Positions 45,442-50,327 of a DNA stretch of 50,327 nucleotides are shown here, piece after piece. The stretch is from NCBI GenBank assembly GCA_902536935.1, contig CACAZM010000012.1, forward strand, positions 1 through 50,327. Direction: 5' to 3'. Positions within the stretch are counted from its first letter, which is position 1, and each line of letters starts with the position of its first letter. Under the pieces are notes generated by a model, which did no database searches, was not told the DNA's origin, and saw only the letters and a program-made list of their open reading frames with translations. Source of the DNA: an uncultured Bacteroidota bacterium (GTDB lineage Bacteria; Bacteroidota; Bacteroidia; Flavobacteriales; Flavobacteriaceae). Position numbers and translations under genes: made by a program.

Positions 45442-47649
45442 ATGATTCGATACAAATATATACATGTCTTCTTTTTTTGTTTTGGCTTTCTCAACGCACA
45501 AAATCTTATTTCTGGTACAGTTTACAGCGACAGTCTTCAGAATCCTCTCCCTGGCGCAAATGTATATTGGCTATCTACTGAAAAAGGTACAGTAACGGAT
45601 ATAAATGGGATGTTTTCACTGGATAGTTATCCCACTTCTACTAAATTGATCATTTCATATGTTGGTTTTATCTCTGATACATTGACTGTTCGTGGAACTC
45701 AACGAGTTGTACATGTATTGAAAAGTAATAATAGTAATGATCTCGACGAAATTATAGTTTCACAGCGTAAAAAATCGAGTCAATTGTCATTTCTTTCAAC
45801 ACAAAATGTATTGAATGTCAGTAGCGAGGAACTTCTTAAGGCAGCTTGTTGTAACCTTTCTGAAAGTTTCGAAACTAATCCTGCTATTGATGTCAATTTT
45901 GATAATGCACTTACGGGAGTAAAGCAAGTCAAAATGATGGGTTTGCCCAGTCCATATTTATTATTTACAGAAGAAAATATCCCCATAATTAGAGGTGCTT
46001 CTCAAGTTTATGGTTTGAGTTTTATACCTGGTACATGGATTGAGAGTCTTCAGGTTACCAAAGGGGCTGGTAGTGTTATCAATGGATATGAAAGCATGAC
46101 AGGACAAATCAATGCAGAATTAAAAAAACCATTGACAAGTGAAAAAATGTTTTTTAACCTTTTTCGTTCTTTTGAAGGTAGAAACGAATTAAACTTTCAC
46201 ACCAAAACTACTTTGTCTTCTAAACTGTCAGCGAATTTGTTTGTGCATTTCAACCAGCTTTCTGAAAAAATTGATAAAAACAATGACGGATTTTTGGATT
46301 TGCCCTTGTCAGAACAAGTAAATATCCTTAGCCGATTTCAATACTTTGACACGGATAAGGGATGGGTTTCGTTTTTCAATATTCGTTTTCTTCAAGATGA
46401 CAAGATATTTGGCCAGGGAAACTTTTTACCAAAACTTCATAAAAACACAACATCAATTTGGGGAAGTGAAATTATGACAAATCGATATGAATCTTCCTTA
46501 AAAATCGGTTATGTTTTCCCTGATTTACCTTATCAAAGTTTTGGTATGCAACTAGCATACAGTGATCACAGTCAAGAGTCATATTTTGGATTGAGAACTT
46601 ACGATATTAACCATAAAAGCGGATTTGCTAATTTGCTCTTTAATTCTATTCTTGGAAACACCCTTCATAAATTTAAGGCAGGAATTCAGTTTGCTTATGA
46701 TGCTTATGATGAGCTTATTGAAAACCAAACTTCAAACCGAATTGATCGTTCAGTTGGTGCGTTTTTTGAGTACAGTTATGATAGCTTGGAACGACTCAAT
46801 ATGGTATTGGGACTTCGTTTTGATCAGCATAATAATATTGGGAGTTTCTTAACCCCTCGCGCTCATTTTCGCTATGCATTTTCAGATACATCAAGTTTGC
46901 GGTTTTCTATTGGTAGTGGACGTCGAGTAGCTGCAGCTTTTGCTGAAAATCAAAAATTATTTGGCTCTGGAAGAATAATAAAAACGCCGAATATCCAGAG
47001 TTTTAATTTTGGGTTATCTCCAGAACATGCATGGAACTACGGAATTAGTTTTTTGAAAGGGTTTCAAATCGGTTATATTCCCCTTAATGTAAATGTTGAT
47101 CTGTATCGAACAGAATTCGTCAATCAAGTTGTTGTGGATTGGGAAACGTTAGGACAGATCTCGTTTTATAATTTGTCTGGTGAAAGCTATGCAAATAGCT
47201 TCCAACTGGGTCTCGATACACGCTTATTTCGAATTTTAGATGCTCGTTTTGCTTATAAATACTATGATGTCCAACTTGACTACTCATCGGGACGTATGCA
47301 AAAGCCTTTACAGCCCAAACAACGCTATTTTATGAATTTGGGATATATCGGCACCAAATGGCGCATGGATGCTACTTATCACCACACGGGGTCTCAACGA
47401 GTTCCGCTAACTGTTGTGAACCCAAATGGTTTTGAAAGTGAATCTTTTGGGTTGATCAACACACAGCTTACATTTGTCCCAAAAACAAATTTTGAAATCT
47501 ATATAGGTGCTGAAAACTTAAATAATAAACAACAAGTGCGTCCCATTATTTCTGCTGATGAGCCCTTTTCTTTAAATTTTGATAGTAGCTTGGTTTACGC
47601 ACCCGTTTTTGGACGTATGATGTATGTTGGTTTACGATATAATTTATAA
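45442..47649 (+). CDS. TonB-dependent receptor, probably for a metal such as copper
   Basis: The 735-residue receptor has a signal peptide (YKYIHVFFFCFGFLNA, then Q), a carboxypeptidase-regulatory-like domain (about 22-95; NPLPGANVYWLSTEKGTVTDINGMFSL), and a plug with AACCNLSESFETNPAIDVNFDNALTG. The Cys pair is C136/C137. IESLQVTKGAGSVINGYESMTGQINAELKKP is followed by a barrel ending VFGRMMYVGLRYNL. The CCNLSESFE plug is characteristic of a Bacteroidota receptor group found with HMA-domain proteins, and such a gene follows 12 bp later. Copper is therefore an inference from context. ATG 45442 was preferred to TTG 45427 because it gives a shorter n-region and lies downstream of the promoter. 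Confidence 0.9.
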   Translation: MIRYKYIHVFFFCFGFLNAQNLISGTVYSDSLQNPLPGANVYWLSTEKGTVTDINGMFSLDSYPTSTKLIISYVGFISDTLTVRGTQRVVHVLKSNNSNDLDEIIVSQRKKSSQLSFLSTQNVLNVSSEELLKAACCNLSESFETNPAIDVNFDNALTGVKQVKMMGLPSPYLLFTEENIPIIRGASQVYGLSFIPGTWIESLQVTKGAGSVINGYESMTGQINAELKKPLTSEKMFFNLFRSFEGRNELNFHTKTTLSSKLSANLFVHFNQLSEKIDKNNDGFLDLPLSEQVNILSRFQYFDTDKGWVSFFNIRFLQDDKIFGQGNFLPKLHKNTTSIWGSEIMTNRYESSLKIGYVFPDLPYQSFGMQLAYSDHSQESYFGLRTYDINHKSGFANLLFNSILGNTLHKFKAGIQFAYDAYDELIENQTSNRIDRSVGAFFEYSYDSLERLNMVLGLRFDQHNNIGSFLTPRAHFRYAFSDTSSLRFSIGSGRRVAAAFAENQKLFGSGRIIKTPNIQSFNFGLSPEHAWNYGISFLKGFQIGYIPLNVNVDLYRTEFVNQVVVDWETLGQISFYNLSGESYANSFQLGLDTRLFRILDARFAYKYYDVQLDYSSGRMQKPLQPKQRYFMNLGYIGTKWRMDATYHHTGSQRVPLTVVNPNGFESESFGLINTQLTFVPKTNFEIYIGAENLNNKQQVRPIISADEPFSLNFDSSLVYAPVFGRMMYVGLRYNL

Positions 47650-47661
47650 ATTTGAATACTT

Positions 47662-48036
47662 ATGAGACTACTAATAATTTTTTGTTTTGTTTCCTCCTCA
47701 TTCTTTTCTTATGCACAACAAAGTCCAACAAATAATGATAAAGTAAGTTTAGAGGTTCTTGGCAACTGTGGGATGTGTAAAAAACGAATCGAGAAAGCTG
47801 CATTCTCTGTGAAAGGAGTCAAGTACGCTTCTTGGGATATTCCTTCAGGTCAACTTCGTTTGGTTTACAACGGTTTAAAAACCAACCTTGATGTGATTGA
47901 AATGCAGATTGCTGGCTCTGGACATGATACCGAAAATCATGAGACAACAGTAGAGACATATAATCAACTTCCTGCTTGTTGTCAATATGTTCGAAAGGGG
48001 GAGGAGCCAAAGCCAGGACAAATGACAAAGCACTAG
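47662..48036 (+). CDS. Secreted heavy-metal-associated (HMA) domain protein
   Basis: The 124-residue protein has a signal peptide (MRLLIIFCFVSSSFFSYAQ) and an HMA-like domain with GNCGMCKKRIEKAA (C36, C39, the metal-binding pair). It also has KGVKYASWDIPSGQLRLVY and ALDVIEMQIAGSGHDTENH-type residues (H88, H93). A second Cys pair, LPACCQYV (C106, C107), lies at the C-terminus. HMA domains bind Cu(I) or similar metals; as a periplasmic protein beside the TonB receptor it may hand over or receive the metal. Confidence 0.92.
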   Translation: MRLLIIFCFVSSSFFSYAQQSPTNNDKVSLEVLGNCGMCKKRIEKAAFSVKGVKYASWDIPSGQLRLVYNGLKTNLDVIEMQIAGSGHDTENHETTVETYNQLPACCQYVRKGEEPKPGQMTKH

Positions 48037-48042
48037 CTCTAC

Positions 48043-48279
48043 CTATTCCACACAATATATTTCTCCCTCAGAGAAATTTAAAAAAATCTCATTACTAACT
48101 TCGATATCCGCGACAAGCTCTCCATTAAAATCACCTTGGCCCGTGCCTCCGCCTTCATCGAATCGTATAACCAATATATTTGTATTACCTTCAACTACTT
48201 TATCAATAATTTCACCACAATTGTCTTTTTTGCAAGCGAAAAATAACATGATTAAAAAAATGATAAATAACTTTTTCAT
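48043..48279 (-). CDS. Small lipoprotein of unknown function (78 aa)
   Basis: The 78-residue product starts MKKLFIIFLIMLFFACKKDNC, with a lipobox Cys at 16. A short acidic domain follows (GNTNILVIRFDEGGGTGQGDFNGELVADIEVSNEIF) ending in YCVE. C21 and C76 could form a disulfide. No family is recognised. It is 11 bp after the DUF481-like gene and convergent with the HMA gene (6-bp gap). Confidence 0.65.
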   Translation of the reverse strand: MKKLFIIFLIMLFFACKKDNCGEIIDKVVEGNTNILVIRFDEGGGTGQGDFNGELVADIEVSNEIFLNFSEGEIYCVE

Positions 48280-48290
48280 TGATAGTAATT

Positions 48291-49031
48291 TTATTCAAAA
48301 AGATTGATTGTAAGTAACAAATAGCTAAGAACATCATTCTTTTTATTCAAAAGATAAGGCATTGAGTTGTATCTATTTTGTGCGACAATTGACAAGGAAT
48401 ACTTGTCATGTTCAAAATTAATTTTTGGTTCAATAAACAATCGAATGTCAGAAGCATCTTTTGTGTTGATTTGAAAATAGGTAACACATTTTAAAAACAA
48501 TTTTTCAAAAATCTTCACACGAACAAAACCATTGATATTAAAACGAAGTTTGTTGGTTTGGAGCTTGGGATATTCTTCGTCTTCATAAAACAGGCCTGCT
48601 GCAAGATCAAAATACTGACTTTCGTTAGCATATAGGGAATGTCGATATCCACCTCCAAGAAGATAGCGATGATCCATTTGCAGAACTCGGATATTTTGCA
48701 ATTGCACGAAACTATAAATTGAATTTTTGGCGCTAACATAGTAATTAAGTCGAAGCTGCCCACTCCAGTCGTTGGCTACAATCTCACCTTCATCGTCCTC
48801 ATAATCATGCCCAACGATCAGGCGCCACAATTGCTTTCCATTTTTTGTTCCAATAAGAATTTGGTTAAAGGTCGCAAAGGTGTTTTCATTTCCAGACTCC
48901 CAGTTGACGGAGAGATTGAGTTGGGTTGTGAGTTTGTTCGTAGAATGATTAAGCAAGGACTCTGAATTTAGAATAGTTTGTGAATATCCCAAGCATGAAA
49001 TAAGAACTGCGACAAACAGGAGTAAACGCAT
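48291..49031 (-). CDS. DUF481-like outer-membrane protein
   Basis: The 246-residue protein has a signal peptide (MRLLLFVAVLISCLGYSQ) and a repeating beta-strand pattern typical of small barrels: LTTQLNLSVNWESGNENTFATFNQILIG, QLRLNYYVSAKNSIYSFVQLQNIRV, HRYLLGGGYRHSLY, and a final strand DVLSYLLLTINLFE. This resembles DUF481/YdiY-type salt-induced outer-membrane proteins; the role is unknown. The longer start TTG 49043 overlaps a -7 element, so ATG 49031 is preferred. It heads a two-gene unit with the small lipoprotein. Confidence 0.7.
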   Translation of the reverse strand: MRLLLFVAVLISCLGYSQTILNSESLLNHSTNKLTTQLNLSVNWESGNENTFATFNQILIGTKNGKQLWRLIVGHDYEDDEGEIVANDWSGQLRLNYYVSAKNSIYSFVQLQNIRVLQMDHRYLLGGGYRHSLYANESQYFDLAAGLFYEDEEYPKLQTNKLRFNINGFVRVKIFEKLFLKCVTYFQINTKDASDIRLFIEPKINFEHDKYSLSIVAQNRYNSMPYLLNKKNDVLSYLLLTINLFE

Positions 49032-49040
49032 TGTTTTTTT

Positions 49041-49048
49041 CAAAAATA
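49041..49048 (-). promoter_or_regulatory. Candidate -7 element (TATTTTTG) of the DUF481-like gene
   Basis: TATTTTTG on the minus strand fits TAnnTTTG and ends 9 bases before the ATG at 49031. It overlaps the alternative TTG start, which therefore could not be transcribed from it. The leader would be only a few bases. Confidence 0.4.
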
Positions 49049-49117
49049 AGTCTTTCTTACTGACGTATAGTCGAAATTCATTACAGAATCATATATTTAA
49101 ATTAAAAATTAATTAAA

Positions 49118-49819
49118 ATGAAATATTTATTGTTCTTTATCCCCTTTTTTTGTTTTTCACAAACAATTTGGGATGGCTCTGAAATTACTTTTACAAAGGG
49201 AAATAACGTTAATATTAATTTGCCTCAAAATCAAGACCGAATAACTGATGATGTATGGATCACAAGGGGGAATACAGGAGGTGCAATTTTTAATATTTTT
49301 TCAGAAACCTCATACATACCTGGCACAAGCCCAAATGGAACTCTTTGGGCAATTGGAAATTTATCTTCTAACAACTTAATTTTTGATGATTTTAGATCAT
49401 TTAATGGAGACAATCAAAATAAACCTCCATTAAATCAAGAATTAGTTTTAAAACTTACTAATGGCACAACAAATTCCGATGACGATATTCATATTAAAGT
49501 TTTTTTCACGTCATGGTCTCAAGGAAGCAATAGTGGTGGAGGATTTAGCTATAGAAGGTCAACTGATCCAAGTCTAAGTTTAGAAACCCCTACTAAAACT
49601 AATATTTTTTTATATCCAAACCCTACAAACGGGTTGATAATGGTCAACACAAATATAGTGGCTCAAATTAGAATTTATGATATTAAAGGAAGAATGATTA
49701 TGAATTCGTATGGCTATAGTATTGACTTGTCAAATGTCAAAAATGGGGTCTATTTAGTCCGTTTATTTCGGAAAGATATCAACGAATGGGAAACGAAAAG
49801 AATTATTAAAGGCATATAA
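49118..49819 (+). CDS. T9SS-exported protein of unknown function
   Basis: The 233-residue protein has a short signal peptide (MKYLLFFIPFFCFSQ). Its beta-rich N-terminal domain (about 16-145) contains ITFTKGNNVNINLPQNQDRITDDVWITRGNTGGAIFN and HIKVFFTSWSQGSNSGGGFSYRR. A T9SS type A sorting domain (about 160-233) follows, with IFLYPNPTNGLIMVNT, IRIYDIKGRMI and LSNVKNGVYLVRLF. The cargo is probably displayed at or released from the cell surface. Its fold is not identified, but the GGG-FSYRR stretch suggests a beta-sandwich. No exact promoter element was seen in the 74-bp upstream gap. Confidence 0.85.
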   Translation: MKYLLFFIPFFCFSQTIWDGSEITFTKGNNVNINLPQNQDRITDDVWITRGNTGGAIFNIFSETSYIPGTSPNGTLWAIGNLSSNNLIFDDFRSFNGDNQNKPPLNQELVLKLTNGTTNSDDDIHIKVFFTSWSQGSNSGGGFSYRRSTDPSLSLETPTKTNIFLYPNPTNGLIMVNTNIVAQIRIYDIKGRMIMNSYGYSIDLSNVKNGVYLVRLFRKDINEWETKRIIKGI

Positions 49820-49864
49820 ATTGCAGAAATTTTGTTTAATTTTAAATACTTTAAACAAACAAAA

Positions 49865-50327
49865 ATGAAAATACAATTAACAATATTTATTCTTGCACTG
49901 TCATTTCAAGTGGGTGCACAGCAGTGGATATCTGACTCAAAATGTAATTCAGACTCTGCTAAAATTATTAATGAAGCAATTTCCCACATTGCCAATATCG
50001 AGCAACTAGTAGCAGTTGGGATGGCCAAAGCAGTTTTGATGTCTGACAATAAATGCGAGTGTGCTAAGCTGGTTTTAGCTGCTGCTGCATCTGGTAATCA
50101 AAACTTTGGCTCTAGAAAGTCTAAACTTTCTGAAATAAACACAAAAAAACTAAGTGCTGAAGAAAAAGCATGGTATGATCTATTAGTTGCAACAACAACT
50201 GAAGAAGATGATTGGAGTGAAGCCTACAGTAAAGCAATCAAAGAATTCCCTAATAGTCCCTTAATTAATTGGTTTAGTACTAGTAGAGAAGATTGGAATA
50301 CATATATAAAATTCGCTGAAAAGTTTC
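49865..50327 (+). CDS. Secreted protein of unknown function (C-terminus beyond the window)
   Basis: ATG 49865 opens a frame that runs to the window edge (154 codons). The N-terminus MKIQLTIFILALSFQVGA, then QQ, is a signal peptide. The rest is helical: IINEAISHIANIEQLVAVGMAKAVLM, KLVLAAAASGNQNFGSRKSKL, EEKAWYDLLVATTTEEDDWSEAYSKAIKEFP. The Ala-rich helices and FPNSPLINWF resemble a TPR-like arrangement. Cys pairs CEC and C25 are present. It starts 45 bp after the T9SS cargo gene. I do not recognise a named family. Confidence 0.75.
   Translation, partial: MKIQLTIFILALSFQVGAQQWISDSKCNSDSAKIINEAISHIANIEQLVAVGMAKAVLMSDNKCECAKLVLAAAASGNQNFGSRKSKLSEINTKKLSAEEKAWYDLLVATTTEEDDWSEAYSKAIKEFPNSPLINWFSTSREDWNTYIKFAEKF

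Overview
The window looks like a chromosomal segment of a marine-type flavobacterium (phylum Bacteroidota, class Flavobacteriia). Evidence: low GC and A/T-rich spacers; many starts preceded by the Bacteroidota-type -7 promoter element TAnnTTTG instead of Shine-Dalgarno sites; C-terminal type IX secretion (T9SS) sorting domains; TonB-dependent receptors with carboxypeptidase-regulatory-like N-termini; a bacillithiol synthase gene (bshA); a fused CcsB/CcsA cytochrome c maturation protein; and gene orders such as pfkA-gapA-BadF kinase and tsaD divergent from tamB. The species cannot be named from the sequence. No phage, transposase, integron or CRISPR was seen, so this is mostly core genome.

Layout. 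1-1.5 kb: a partial DUF3050 gene divergent from HMG-CoA lyase, then a tiny Cys-rich gene. 1.5-8.6 kb: the main accessory locus, a minus-strand operon of DUF4856 lipoprotein, imelysin-like lipoprotein, a full-length vitamin K-dependent gamma-carboxylase homologue, a FecA-like TonB-dependent receptor and a DCC (thioredoxin-like) protein, with a DoxX-like membrane protein divergent from it. 8.7-16.5 kb: guaB, two parvulin-type envelope chaperones, the CcsBA fusion and two small overlapping genes. 16.5-20.4 kb: a Glu-rich repeat membrane protein, tRNA-Arg and tRNA-Ser, a 34-residue membrane peptide, YbjQ, an AI-2E family permease, rsmE and tsaD. 20.5-31.9 kb: tamB, glycolysis (pfkA, gapA), a BadF-type kinase, ridA, lptD and an amidase. 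32-40 kb: a tight plus-strand run of MlaD, membrane Fe-S protein, HAD protein, CCG protein, a conserved unknown, a GH3-serine hydrolase fusion and bshA. 40-45.4 kb: a coupled saccharopine dehydrogenase/DUF1338 pair and a DUF1800/DUF1501 export pair. 45.4-50.3 kb: a metal-type TonB receptor with an HMA protein, a DUF481-like outer-membrane protein with a small lipoprotein, a T9SS cargo protein and a partial secreted protein.

The most unusual content is the 1.5-8.6 kb locus. It joins iron-uptake-type parts (imelysin, TonB receptor, His-rich lipoprotein) to an enzyme family known for vitamin K hydroquinone chemistry, with candidate thiol/quinone partners on either side. A perfect 14-bp inverted repeat overlapping a promoter element inside the operon suggests internal regulation. 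Much of the rest concerns envelope building: LptD, TamB, MlaD, parvulins, amidase and a NagZ-like hydrolase. All functions are inferred from protein motifs read by eye; nothing was searched or measured.
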